Assembly (NCBI GenBank): GCA_007844125.1
Contig: CM017573.1
Span: 12,637,987-12,701,986 of the forward strand
Direction of reading: 5' to 3'
DNA: 64,000 nt
Source: Sinonovacula constricta
Lineage: Eukaryota > Mollusca > Bivalvia > Cardiida > Solecurtidae
This document shows positions 47,938 through 59,323 of the stretch, piece by piece. How positions within the stretch are numbered: the first letter of the stretch is position 1; each line of letters begins with the position of its first letter. A model generated the notes under the pieces. The model saw nothing but the letters and a program-made list of their open reading frames with translations, had not been told where the DNA came from and did no database searches. The translations under genes and the position numbers were made by a program.

Positions 47938-49936
47938 AATCGCAACCTACAATACTGAACCGATCCGTCAGCCCCAAACCGTTTTCAATATGGTGAACAG
48001 TGATGGTGTGTGGAATTAATTTTACCATAAATTCATGTGTGATACTATTGTAAGACACTTGATAAATGTTGTTTAGATTGATTTTAACGTAGTGAATGAC
48101 GTGACATATAATTTTGTTGCCCTTTTAGCAAAAGACATTTAATTTGACCATACATTTGTCGTTTAATGATGTGTGAAGTGAGCAAAATCAGAACATGAAA
48201 ACGAAACAAGGCCGTAAGTCGTTAATGATTTGCATACTGATTGTTTAGACCATTTGGAGCAAAGTTACACTTCAACTCCTCCTTGTTTTGAAACAGATAC
48301 AATGCTGACTTCAATCTGATAGCATGACAAATGAATATATTTGACATATTCCCCTGTCAAGTTATGCAAATAACAAAAAAAACGTATGAAATGACACTGC
48401 AGTGTAGTATATTACACTTTAAATATTGAATGTTTTTGTGACATTATAATTATAAAATGAATTAAAATATGTTGACAAGATACTCAAGTTATGATCCCAC
48501 TTTACCTATTGAACCAGTTGTGTTGTTGTTAACAATTTTTACACTTCAGGGGAATATGTCCCATCTCTTTAAAATTTTGATTTTGAATGTCATCTTCATC
48601 TAGCTTCTATAGTTCAATTGGAAGAACACCTTGTTTCTCTTCGGAGTTAGAGGGGATCTGAGTTCAAATCTCAGTAGGAGCAGCAAGATACATTCCTTTT
48701 TTAATTTTACAATTTAAATATAATATTGGTTTAAATCATCCACCATAAGATTTAAAAAGGTATCCAATGACAATCAGATTAAACCTTAAACATAATGGTT
48801 AAAAATAACGTTAGGCTTGTTTCATCAAAATGGTATGCTCTTATACACATATATATTTTTATTTTACAAATAATATGTTACAATGGTATCTTTTACATTT
48901 CCAATGTAGTCACTGTTTTATTTATAAAATGAATACATTTTATCCAGATAATTTTTTGGAGTGTGCAAATTATGCTATTGGTTCTTTTTGCAGAAACAAC
49001 ATTTCTATGCCAAATAAATAAATGGTGATTTTGTAAAAATGTTGTCATTTCTAAATTATCTAAACACCTTACATACTCATGACAATATACAATAAAATGG
49101 AAATTTTAATTATTTCTTTATTTTTTGACAATATTACTGCTATGCCTTAATCATAATAGAAGTCATTTGTTTTGTGAAATCAGGCATTGTGGTGTAATAT
49201 CAATTTGGACTATTAGTAAGGCTCTACAACCACTAGGTTTCCTCGGGGTTCACTGAAAACCTATGCTAATTAAACATAACATCTGCTTCTGTGTTTCTAA
49301 ATTAATTGCTGCAACTCATATATTTCAATAACTTCTGACATGTTGTCATATAAAAAGCAAGTATTAGTAAGGTGCTAAGAAAAACAGCAAAATGTTTTAT
49401 TCAAATTTATTTTGGTAAGAACAATAAAAAGTACATGCATTTGTAATAATGTGCTGTACTTAGCAAACATAGTATGAAAATCAGAGTTCATCACTGTAAT
49501 ATACGAAAAATTTTGCTGTGTACATATCCAGTGAACTAGATAAAAATAGCTGATATAACTTGAACACAAAGCAAACACAAATTAATATTTTAAGTAATAT
49601 CTGACAAAGCTATTAAGATAAAAAACAAACAATGTTTTAAAGACATCATATGATGATTGAGACAATACAGTATCTTGATTCCTTCAATTGTTGGAGAGTT
49701 CTTGTATGTGTACAGAACATGGTATAGAAACAAAACTAAACAATGTAAGGGAAAACCAGACATTTAAAATATGATTGAGATAAAAAAATAACCTCAGTGC
49801 ATGCATTTTAAAATAAAACAATTTTTAATAAGATACTGAGATAAATAACCAATCAGTGTTGTACTGACACCTTATTTAATTGAGGTAAATCAATATATTT
49901 TCTTTATAGCACTAACAACAAAATAACACAAATATT
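47938..49936 (+). repeat. Left arm of a 2-kb inverted duplication
   Basis: The arm matches the reverse complement of 56097-58088 from 'aatcgcaac' at the outer end to 'acacaaatatt' at the inner end, with high identity (over 90% by eye) and small indels. It carries a tRNA-like sequence at 48603-48681. Short open frames are present in only one arm or differ between arms, so the arm appears non-coding. Confidence 0.92.
48603..48681 (+). tRNA. tRNA-like sequence (pseudogene), left arm
   Basis: Over 79 bases a 7-bp acceptor stem forms (GCTTCTA with TAGGAGC, one G-T pair). A D arm GTTC..GAAC, an A-box TAGTTCAATTGG and a perfect 5-bp T stem (CTGAG/CTCAG) around TTCAAAT are also present. The central region is seven bases too long and the anticodon stem does not pair cleanly, so I cannot assign an amino acid. 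It may be intron-containing, a pseudogene or a SINE head. The D-arm wording is unusual for an animal nuclear tRNA. Confidence 0.45.
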
Positions 49937-49959
49937 ACGCTGGGGTGCGTTCAGCATGG

Positions 49960-49991
49960 CAAACCGTAGCGTTACGTTTCGCTACGGTTTG
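49960..49991. other. Perfect 12-bp hairpin, 8-base loop
   Basis: CAAACCGTAGCG pairs perfectly with CGCTACGGTTTG across the loop TTACGTTT. It lies just inside the left arm of the inverted duplication, in a locally CpG-rich patch (49940-50110) that also contains the candidate first exon at 50101. Confidence 0.6.
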
Positions 49992-50100
49992 AAACGGTTC
50001 GTATTTTAAGCACACTGAGCACACTGAACAGACCGTACGCCGCATTCGGTTGCCTCGGTTCGCAAACGAATCTAGGAGGTAGTGTGCGAAGCAAAACAAG

Positions 50101-53100
50101 ATGGCTGCCCGGTGAGTGTTAGTGGGAATTAGTGAAAATAACTTCAGTTACAGTTAATTTTCAGCAACAAAACTATATGTAAATGTCATTTATTATGCGG
50201 AATTATGCAGGATACGTTTTCCTAGACAGTTTTAAGTACGTTATTGGCCGGTAAACAAACGTTAATTGCATAGGTGAAACATAATAATATTAAATTCAAA
50301 TAAGAAAACTTGTCTATTTATTTCTTCTTTTTTTGCCAGTGTAGTTTTAATTCTTTCATAAATGCACTTCTTTGTTTTTCTTAACATTAATTATTATTAT
50401 TTTAAATGTCATTGTCATTGATTTAAAAATTCATTATTGTTTAATTACAGAAAACCAGTGGGTTTAAATCCATTAAACACCTTCTTGAATGGGGCAGTGA
50501 AGAAAGAGCATGTGGAGAGGCCAATCTGAAGAAAGTCAAAGAGGTATCTTTCATGCTTGTGCTAACGTGTGATGCACCAATAATTTTGATTCATACAGTT
50601 CTGGAACCGTAACAGTTGTCACACGATACGATGTACGTACGGTGCGATTACGTTCGATGTACGATACCATGTGCGGTTTTCACACGATACCATACACGTT
50701 ACGGTTCGATACCATACACGATATGCATTACGATAGAAAATCTACACGTTACGATGCGATACGGTGTACGCTTCGATACAACATACTGTACTGTTTCCGT
50801 TTACGTCACGTTACACGAAATACCATGGCAAATGCGGCATGTTGTTAAAGTAAAGGTTCAATCAGCCTATTTATACTGTAGCAACTCGGTTTAGTCCAAT
50901 TCGTTCTGCCCCAATCGGCCCACTTCCAGCGCATATAGGCGGTAATGTTTTCACACCTTTTCAAATGAGACAATACAACTATTTCCGTCTAAATGGTAAA
51001 ATGTGTAGGCAAATGATAAGTAAGTGACGCCAATATGATAGCCTGCTTAAACATTGAACACGTGTGTAAAAATGTACCACGTTAAGACAAATTAATTTAA
51101 ATCTGTAATTTCCTAACATTCTTACACCACTCTTCTATACACGTATATTTCAATTTTCTAACCCTATTCCCCGCATCCGTATCTGCGTTTAACTGAAGTG
51201 AAATTTCACATCCAGATTATCTGTGCTGGGATCTTCATACATGTATGACATGTCTTCAGACCGGATGCAGGTGTTGTGCACTACAGCTGAATGACCACTG
51301 CCCGTCTAATTTGAATAGAAACGTTTTTTCATAAAAGTGGCAATCTGTCTGGGGGCTTATAATCGCTCGCGTGAATTGTATGTACATATACCGAATAACC
51401 TACATAAATGGACTAGCTGCTAGAAAATAAATAACATCAGAAACATACCATCGTCTCATACTCAACCCTTTTTCATGCACTATTTAAATAAAAAAATCGG
51501 TAAGGAATAGTAGAATATGGGTCAATCGGGAAAAAATCTTAACAAACTAAAAAGATAGAAACAGAGCTATTAAATAATAATTATATTATTATGAGACAAA
51601 ATTGGACTAACAACCGACAAATTAACACCTCCACTTAATCCTTTCCATGTAGGGATCAAATCCATTACCATTAAAAATAATTTAGAAGACGTAATCGACG
51701 TAATTGATAAGATAACTCCCTTAGTTAAACTTAACTCAAATACTGGGTACTGAGATATCGCTACCCATATCCACATCTACACCGACGGTAGCAAAGATAC
51801 AAACAAAAATGTTATAGGAGCATGGGTTATTATGATTGAAAATCAACAGAATAAATAAACAAGGTCAAAATAAAACTAAACTCTAGACATTCTATATTAA
51901 GATGCGAACTGTTAATTATAACCCATAAACTGTGTTCAAATAGAACAAAATTTCCGATCAACAATAAATATTTACCCCGGCTCTCTTAGTTATTTACAAG
52001 CATTTCAGACAATTTATGAAAAGAATAGACAAGAACTTATTAAAGAAATATATAGATTAAAATACTTAAATACAAATGTTAAGCAAAATCTCTAATATGA
52101 ATTTGGAGATTTAAACTCACCATCATAATATAGCCTATGATTAAATATTACTAGACTCCGACTCGGATCCAGCTACCTAGGTGAAGAAAGTAACCCCCCC
52201 CCCCCCCCCCAACAAAGCAGAACTAATAATACGCGCTCTTAATCTTTTTTTAGAATAAATGCATTTCATTAAATATTTAATTGATAATATAGGATAACAC
52301 CTACATAAACTGAGTTATTACAATGTCCGACCGATATCATATCCAAATCAAACAATAACTAAAGTTTCAAAACCCACAAGACACGTGATGGGGTGAAATC
52401 TCTTTAAAATCTAAACATTCCTAATAAACCCATTCTCTTATTGGCTGGACCACAACTTGGCGGAAGATTACGACTGCTCGTTGTTTAAAGGCATTACACC
52501 TCTAAGAAACTGTTTCTTAAAATTTTCACCATTGAAATGTTTTCTATTCCTGATTAGAGCTGGCACTTTTTGAACTAAAAGTGAACATGAAATCGGATGA
52601 TTATGAACAAATAACACATTAAGTTACACTAGTTACGAGGATATTTTAAAGTGAAAAAAGTACGGGAAAAGTGTGTGAGTAGTTAAGCTTGGGTTGGTAA
52701 TTCAGTTAGTTTAGTATAACGTATATAATATATATTTTAGTAGAGAATTAAATGTATTTAATGTATTTGATATCTTCTAGGTATTAAAGTGTTGCATTTT
52801 TATTAAATCTGCTTTTTTCCGCTGGTACAATAAGCAAAGACACGTGTGAATAATATAGGTCTTTGTAGCTAATCTCTTGCTATTGTGTGCTGCCTTAACC
52901 AAAACAGCACGGGGTTAAAGTATTTCTCTATGTCACAGTAAGGATAGTTCCTTTTGGTGAAATTGCATTCTTTACCAGGGTAGCTTGATCCTATTTTTAA
53001 TTACAAAAACTATTCTAAACTAACGATATTGTGGCAGTAAATATTGAACTTAGAGTCCTACCAACATATTCGAATATCTGAATTTGTGCGTTATTTTTTA

Positions 53101-55173
53101 TATTTATTTTGTTAATTATAGCTCTTTCTCCATGGCTTGGTATCCACCCTAGTTTTATAAAGGCATTGAGGTTTTTTGACAGAAGACTGTAAAGACTATA
53201 TTTGTCTGCTGACTTGCTTGATTTTGCAAGTGATTAGATATTATATCATTTTCTAATGTTACCCCAACGGTATTCTTTTCAGTATCCATACTGACGTCAA
53301 GGTACATGCCGATGTGCGCTAGTTATTTTAGGAGAGTATGTAAATGGCTTCATCAGCCTAAAAAGACTTACAAAGGACCATTTCGTTATAAGAGGAAATC
53401 GATTTAAGAACAGACCAGTTAACACCTCCGGTCAACACGTAAAGGAACAAACCAATTAACATAACGAACGGCTGAAAATTCTACTTCCTTTAAGATTGCT
53501 GGTGTCATAAAAGTGTCACCAATTAATTGGAATTAACACACGTGCACGTGATTGGCAGGGCGGGAAAATGTATGGAAATTAAGAAGGCATGATGACAGAT
53601 GTTTACTGTTATTTATGATTATGATACTAGCACATTGTTTTGACAAACACATTCACACCTTAAACGTTTGATCACATCACTGGCAGAAAAATAGTTATAT
53701 TAATTTGTTTGCTACACTTGTGAACGTACTTTTATTGAATTTTCGTCGAGCACTGAATTGCTTTTATTTAAATTCGCATAAATGTGTATAAAATTTACGC
53801 GTTTAAAATAATTGGCGAAGAGACTATATCAGTGTTGATTGTGCCCAGCGTTGACATAGGTAAGCTAGCTTTACAATTAACTAACTTTTCCACACGGTCC
53901 AATCATTTATTAACAATGTTCATTGTATATGAGCCGTATCATTTGAATCCCATATTTGAGACAAACCTCTTTTCCATAACCTGACATAGAGCTAGATCAT
54001 GTTATAGCTAGTTTTTTTTCCAGCTGTATGTTTATTCTTATTACGTCTTACTGCTCTTTTTTTTCCATAAAAGCGTGGGCAAATAACCAGAATCCTAGTT
54101 TTCACGAATATTTTCCTAAACGTCCGTTCATATTCAATCTACGCATATTGTCATTCAAGTAATAAGTTCGAAGGTGTGCAATATTAATTTGCTCATCGAT
54201 AGTATGCATGTACCGGAAATGTAAAATATAGTTTAGTTTCTGTTTAGGACCATAATCTTCTTTTTGTATTTGTGAAGCATTTATTATGACATTTAAATTT
54301 CCTGTGAACTTTTGTATGAGCATGATAACGTCATTAGAAAAATGTCACAATAGATGTATCTTTGTATTAAAGAATTATGAGAAGGCACAGTGCAATTCTC
54401 CTTGTGTTACGTTACCATACTATACGTTCCGTTACGATACCACGGTCTTGTCATAAGCGTTATGTTCCGATACGATACGATGTACCATTTACGATATGGC
54501 TCGTTACGTTACATTCACGATAGGCCTATTACGTTACACGATACGTTACGTTACCATACGATACGTTTACGATAGAAATACGCACGATATACGATGTTTT
54601 GGACAACTGGTACGGTGCCAGGACTGTACATGAGCCAGTGGTTCTACCCAGTCATTGGTCTGGTGTCCTCTTCCACTAAAATAGATTGATATTACTTTTA
54701 TAACATATTGTATATATCTTTACAAGATGATGCAAATCCAATAGCATTTTTAAGTCAAATCACTATTAACACATGCATGTTTGTTTGTTTGTTTATTGGG
54801 TTTATCGTCACACCAACAGTATTTCAGTTATCTGGAGACGGTAACACATGCATGGTTGTATTCGTTACTTTTTTAAAGATATTTTTATGATATTTTTCCA
54901 ATTTTTAAATCTTTATAGACTTGGTTATGCAGTTCATCGATTATAACAACTGACATGAGTTGCACAGAACAGAACCTCACATTCCTTTTTCAAACAATCT
55001 ATGAACATGAAAACTGTTGAAATATGCATTTATAAGATAACTATTTTAACAATTATCTTTATGAAATTTTTTAGCACAAAGTCAACAGACTCCATCAACA
55101 GAATAGATCATGGAAACAGGACATGGCCCTTGTAAACATGACGGAAAAAATCATGGCCAGGGACCCTCCATAA
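50101..55173 (+). CDS. Candidate three-exon gene, unknown, possibly broken
   Basis: Exon 1 is 50101-50111 (ATG, encodes MAAR) with donor GTGAGT, in a CpG-rich patch. Exon 2 is 50451-50543, after acceptor 'ttaattacag' and before a GTATCT donor; its open frame starts KTSGFKSIKHLLEWGSEERA. Exon 3 is 55075-55173, after 'attttttag', starts HKVNRLHQQNRSWKQDM and ends in TAA. Exons 2 and 3 join in phase. Exon 1 to 2 is off by one base; a lost A in the AAAA run at 50451 would explain this, which suggests a pseudogene or an unseen exon. The joined product would be about 67 residues. I do not recognise the family. The large second intron contains the 4.03 kb Tc1-like element. The locus lies between the two arms of the inverted duplication. 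Confidence 0.4.
50596..54626. mobile_element. 4.03 kb element with Tc1-like termini and TA target duplication
   Basis: The ends are inverted repeats: CAGTTCTGGAACCGTAACAG on the left and, in reverse complement, CAGTCCTGGCACCGTACCAG on the right, with about 22 of 25 bases matching. They are flanked by TA on both sides (50594-50595 and 54627-54628). CAGTNCTGG ends with a TA duplication are characteristic of Tc1/mariner elements. Just inside both ends lie about 200 bases of short CGATAC / CGTTACG motifs (50610-50830; 54409-54600). No DD34E transposase was recognised, so it is probably non-autonomous. It contains an RNase H remnant at 51.6-52.3 kb and a C run at 52194-52210. Confidence 0.7.
51570..52260 (+). 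mobile_element. RNase H-domain remnant of a retroelement
   Basis: The plus strand reads IHIYTDGSKDTNKNVIGAW at about 51769-51825, the first catalytic-aspartate block of RNase H (YTDGS). Upstream is 'NNLEDVIDVIDKITPLVKLN'. Downstream, broken fragments such as 'YLQAFQTIYEKNRQELIKE' are compatible with the rest of an RNase H/C-terminal region. No RT was found next to it. A non-LTR element of the type that carries RNase H is the most likely source. Confidence 0.6.
54627..54768. other. Short unassigned flank of the Tc1-like element
   Basis: It starts with the TA target duplicate; nothing else is recognised. Confidence 0.4.
54769..54850 (-). mobile_element. SINE fragment (body motif only)
   Basis: 'tgtttgtttgtttattgggt' followed by 'ttatcgtcacaccaacagta' and 'tttcagttatctgga' matches the SINE body at 10319-10360 in the same orientation. 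A short TGTT tail is at the left end, and no tRNA-like head is present. Confidence 0.6.
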
Positions 55174-55363
55174 CACCTGCTTCTTTTATAAATACAGTAA
55201 ATATGCATATACAAAACTTTATTTTACGAATAGTTTCTCCATTTTGATGAAATGTCATTGATTTAAATTATTTTTTCTGGGGAGAAATGATATACGTATT
55301 TGTTGATTATTTCACCCCTAGAATTGCCAAGAATAAAACAATATGCAATTGTAACAAAATGTA

Positions 55364-55455
55364 TATTTTACTCTACCTTGGTAGTATAGATGCTTTTATT
55401 TAAATAGCTATTTTACTCTACCTTGGTAGTATAGATGCTTTTATTTAAATAGCTA
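55364..55455. repeat. Perfect 45-bp tandem duplication
   Basis: The unit containing 'ctctaccttggtagtataga' and 'tgcttttatttaaatagc' is repeated with no substitutions, indicating a recent event. Confidence 0.95.
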
Positions 55456-55757
55456 TTAATTAGGGTTTATACATAATTTTAAGCAGAACACAAGTTGATT
55501 TTGAAAGTACTATGCTATTGATTACTTTTAAATCCTTCGCATTCATACTAACGATCAAACTTCAAATGTAAATATTGGTTTTACAAAAATGATTTTTAAC
55601 AAGAATTTGATTACAGATCTTCGACAGCACACACACACATCCATAACTATAGGCCATATAACTACACCTATTCAAGCACCAACCAACAAGATGAAGTGAG
55701 ACTGGATGGAGAGAAAACCAATAACATTTGCTATAAAGTATATGCTACTTTACTTAC

Positions 55758-56025
55758 GCATGCGGCCCTCATGCATTCATGACTAGCCATTACAATTGTC
55801 CTGGAATTTAAAGCTGCTGTTACAAACAACATGTTAGGAATGCTTGAAAATCCTGTTGATGAACCCATGCCGATATTCATAGTCCCGGGATTGGGAATTT
55901 GTGTTCCATCTTGCCCCAAAGTACACCTTGCAGCTCGCTTGACTAAAACAAATTTGCCACATCGTTTGGCTCTTTTTATCAATTTAGGGAATATCACATG
56001 TGTGTGTCCCTTTTTCTTTACTGGC
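55758..56025 (-). CDS. Candidate internal exon, unknown protein
   Basis: A 268-base open block is bounded by an acceptor 'ttgtacatgtcag' and a strong donor GTAAGTA on the minus strand. It encodes about 89 residues, basic at first (KKKGHTHVIFPKLIKRAKRC), then 'CTLGQDGTQIPNPGTMNIGM' and a Ser/Gly-rich and hydrophobic end. I found no adjoining exons and do not recognise the family. It lies between the arms of the inverted duplication. A competing plus-strand open frame (about 55617-55790) overlaps only its end. Chance is possible. Confidence 0.4.
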
Positions 56026-56096
56026 CTGACATGTACAATAGAAAAATATGAAAATATAGTCAAAATATGATTATGAAACTACAGCATGTATGTTGC

Positions 56097-58088
56097 AATA
56101 TTTGTGTTATTCTGTTGTCAGTGCTATAAAGAAAATATATTGGTGTACCTCAATCATCAAGTAGGTGTCGGTACAAAACTGATTGGTTATTTATCTCAGT
56201 ATCTTATTAAAAGTTTACTTATTATAAAATGTATGCATTACGGTTTTTTTCATCTCAATTATATTTTAAAATGTCTGGTTTTTCCTTACATTGTTTAGTT
56301 TTGATTTTATACCATGTTCTGTACACATACAAGAAATCTCCAACAATTGAGGGAATCAAGATACTGTATTGTAATGTCTCAATCATCATATGATGTCTTT
56401 AAAACATTTTTTTATCTTAATAGCTTTGTCAGATAATACTTAAAATATCAAATTGTGTTTGCTTTGTTTTCAAGTGACATTAACTGTTTTTTATCTAGTT
56501 CACTGGATATGTACACAGCATGAATTTGCGTATCTGACAGTGATTAGCTCTGATTTTCATACTATGTTTGCTAAGTACAGCATATTATTACAAATGCATG
56601 TACTTTTTATTGTTCTTACCAAAATAAATTTAAAAAAAAACATTTTGTTGTTTTTCTTAGCACCTTACTAATACTTGCTTTTAATAGGACAACATGTCAG
56701 AAGTTATTGAAATATATTTAGTTGCAGCGATTAATTTAGAAATACAAAAGCAGATGTTATGTTTAATTAGCATAGGTTTTCAGTGAACCCCGAGGAAACT
56801 TAGTGGTTGTAGAGCCTTACTAATAGCCCAAATTGATATTACACCACAATGCCTGATTTCACAACATAAATAACTTGTGTTTAAGGCATAGCAGTGATAT
56901 TATCAAATAATAAAGAAATAATTAAAATTTCTATTTTATTTAACAATGTCATGAGTATGTCAGGTGTTTATTTAGAAATGACAATATTTTTACAAAGAAA
57001 TCACCATTTATTTTATCTGGCGTATAAATGATGTTTCTGCAAAAAGAACCAATAACATAATTTGCACACTCCAAAGAATTATCTGGATAAAATGTATTCA
57101 TTTTATAAATAAAACAGTGACTACATTGGAAATGTAAAAGATACAATTGTACAGTATAATTTGTAAAATAAAAATATATATATGTCTATAAGAGCATACC
57201 ATTTTGATGAAACAAGCCTAACCTTATTTTAAACCATTATGTTTAAGGTTTAATCTGACATTTGATACCTTTTTAAATCTTATGGTGGATGATTTAAACC
57301 AATATTATACTTGAATGGTAAAATTAAAAAAGGAATGTATCTTGCTGCTTCTACTGAGATTTGAACTCAGATCCCCTCTCACTCCAAAGAGAAACAGGGT
57401 GTTCTTCCAATTGAACTATAGAAGCTAGACGAAGATGACATTCCAATTAAACTTTTTTCAGAGATGGGACATATTCCCTTGAAGTGTAAAAATTGTAAAA
57501 GCAACAACACAACTGGTTCAATAGGTAAAGTGGGTATCTTGTCAACATATTTCAAATAGTTTTATAATTATAATGTAACAAAAAACATTCAATATTTAAA
57601 GTGTAATATACTACACTACATTGCAGTGTCATTTCATACGTTGTTTTTTTTTTGTTGTTGTTTTTTGCATAACTTGACAGGGGAATATGTCAAATATATT
57701 CATTTGTCATGCTATCAGATTGAAGTCAGCATTGTATCTGTTTCAAAACAAGGAGGAGTTGAAGTGTAATTTTGCTCCAAATAGTCTAAACAATCAGTAT
57801 GCAAATCATTAACGACTTATGGCCTTGTTTCGTTTTCATGTTATGATTTTGCTCACTTCACACATCATTAAACGACAAATGTATGGTCAAATTAAATGGC
57901 TTTTGCTAAAAGGACAACATATGTCACGTCATTCACTACTCTAAATTCAATCTAAACAACATTTATCAAGTGTCTTACAATAGTATCACACATGAATTTA
58001 TGTAAAATTAATTCCACACACCATCACTGTCCGCCATATTGAAAACGGTTTGAGGCTAACGGGTCGTTAAGTATGGTATGTTGCGATT
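56097..58088 (-). repeat. Right arm of the 2-kb inverted duplication
   Basis: It is the reverse complement of 47938-49936 with small indels. The outer end is at 'gttgcgatt' (58080-58088) and the inner end at 'aatatttgtgt' (56097). It carries the second tRNA-like sequence at 57347-57425. Confidence 0.92.
57347..57425 (-). tRNA. tRNA-like sequence (pseudogene), right arm
   Basis: The minus-strand counterpart of 48603-48681, also 79 bases. Here the acceptor stem is a perfect 7 bp (GCTTCTA with TAGAAGC), and the D arm and T arm are preserved. The one acceptor change relative to the other arm turns a G-T pair into an A-T pair. The central region again fails to make a clean anticodon stem. Confidence 0.45.
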
Positions 58089-58337
58089 TACAAACTGCTT
58101 GGCTAACAGATTTTTATACTGCACGCACGCTAGGTAAGTTCGTTGACCAATCGGTAATTTCGGTATACTGCGTCGTCTGCAGCTAGCGTAAAGGATAATC
58201 CAGTTTGGATTTACTACCTTAAACACAAATAATTTCATTTAGTAATCACTTATGTTATTACTTAATGGTCTAATTTTCAAAGTCAAACGCCTCGCTTACG
58301 ATTACTTTAAATCTTTAAATCATAATTTTTGCTGCAG

Positions 58338-58670
58338 CCTTTGTGATGTCAGCAACCAAGATGGGTTTAAATGAAGATGAACTGTGGTGTGCGAGACCTT
58401 ACTCTGATTGTTGTACATTGACATTTCTCTGTGAAATGAAATCACTGCCATTAGGTATCATTTTGACCAAAGCATATACAGTAGCATACTACTTAAGCTT
58501 TACACCAAAGGACTTTTAAAGAAAGATTTGATGACATTCATCTGGGTTTATTCACATAATTTAAACATGATATAATGGATTTTTTTATCATTTTGGGTTA
58601 TATTTTTACAGCTCAGCTGTCTGTGATGGAAGGTCTTCATGAATACTGTAGTTTGCATTTGCTATGTTAA
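58338..58670 (+). CDS. Small two-exon gene or gene 3' end, unknown
   Basis: Exon A is 58338-58454, after a strong acceptor (atttttgctgcag) and before a GTATCA donor. Exon B is 58612-58670, after 'tatatttttacag', ending in TAA at 58668-58670. The phases agree (TTA-G joined to CT). If the first ATG (58346) is the start, the product is 55 residues, beginning MSATKMGLNEDELWCARPYS and ending HEYCSLHLLC. It is rich in cysteine and acidic at the start, with no clear signal peptide. Because exon A has a good acceptor, a 5' exon should lie upstream, and the protein may be longer at its N-terminus. A polyadenylation signal follows at 58778. The family is not recognised. Confidence 0.45.
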
Positions 58671-58777
58671 CCAGGTGACAGTGCCACTCCAAATTTAACC
58701 ATGAACAGAAAGAAGGGCTGTAGATGGTTAGTTGTTACAATACAAGTTGAAATGGACTGAATATATAGCTTGAGCTA

Positions 58778-58783
58778 AATAAA
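58778..58783 (+). terminator. Polyadenylation signal AATAAA
   Basis: A canonical hexamer 108 bases after the stop codon at 58670, consistent with the 3' end of the small gene. In AT-rich DNA this hexamer is also common by chance. Confidence 0.4.
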
Positions 58784-58789
58784 ATCATT

Positions 58790-59323
58790 AATATTACAAC
58801 ACAATCTTACTTTTATTTTATATATAAAATATGATCTGCTTGTGAATGAAAGACCATTATTGCCAATCATGCTTCTTGGGTACAGCCTTCAAAATGAGTT
58901 CTCAGCTCAAGAAATAGTATTGTTTTAGATAATAAATGGGTAGTTTAAGTGTTGTTTTGAAAAAGAAAAAATGCCTAATGTTGTGATTTTTTTCTTGTAT
59001 TTTTTAACCACCGGAAATAAAAGGATGTTACGATTTCAGGATAAACACATATAAACTTTGTAAACAGGGTCGTAATTTGTATTTCTGAACGAAGGGTGTA
59101 TAATTAGAACACTCTCCTGCAACCTTGAGACACGGTAAGAGCTGCTCTTCTCATTTTCAAAAAGAAATAATATTTATGCGAGAAGATCCTTTAACTTATA
59201 AACATTTAACTAGACTAAATAAAATACAACCAAAAACATTTTCGCATATTTATAAAGTTTTTCATTTCGCATTCCAGCTTATTGGGAAGTATCAAGATTC
59301 AAGATTGTTTGTTGTTATTTGCT
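58790..59323. other. Unassigned stretch before the 43-bp array
   Basis: An open frame of 69 codons starts at 59125 and runs into the tandem array. It has no splice support and no resemblance to a known family, so I do not call it. Confidence 0.35.

Noticed and set aside
54390..54600. Open frame through the CGTTACG-rich segment
   Set aside because: It is the subterminal motif array of the Tc1-like element; the matching array at the other end encodes something different.
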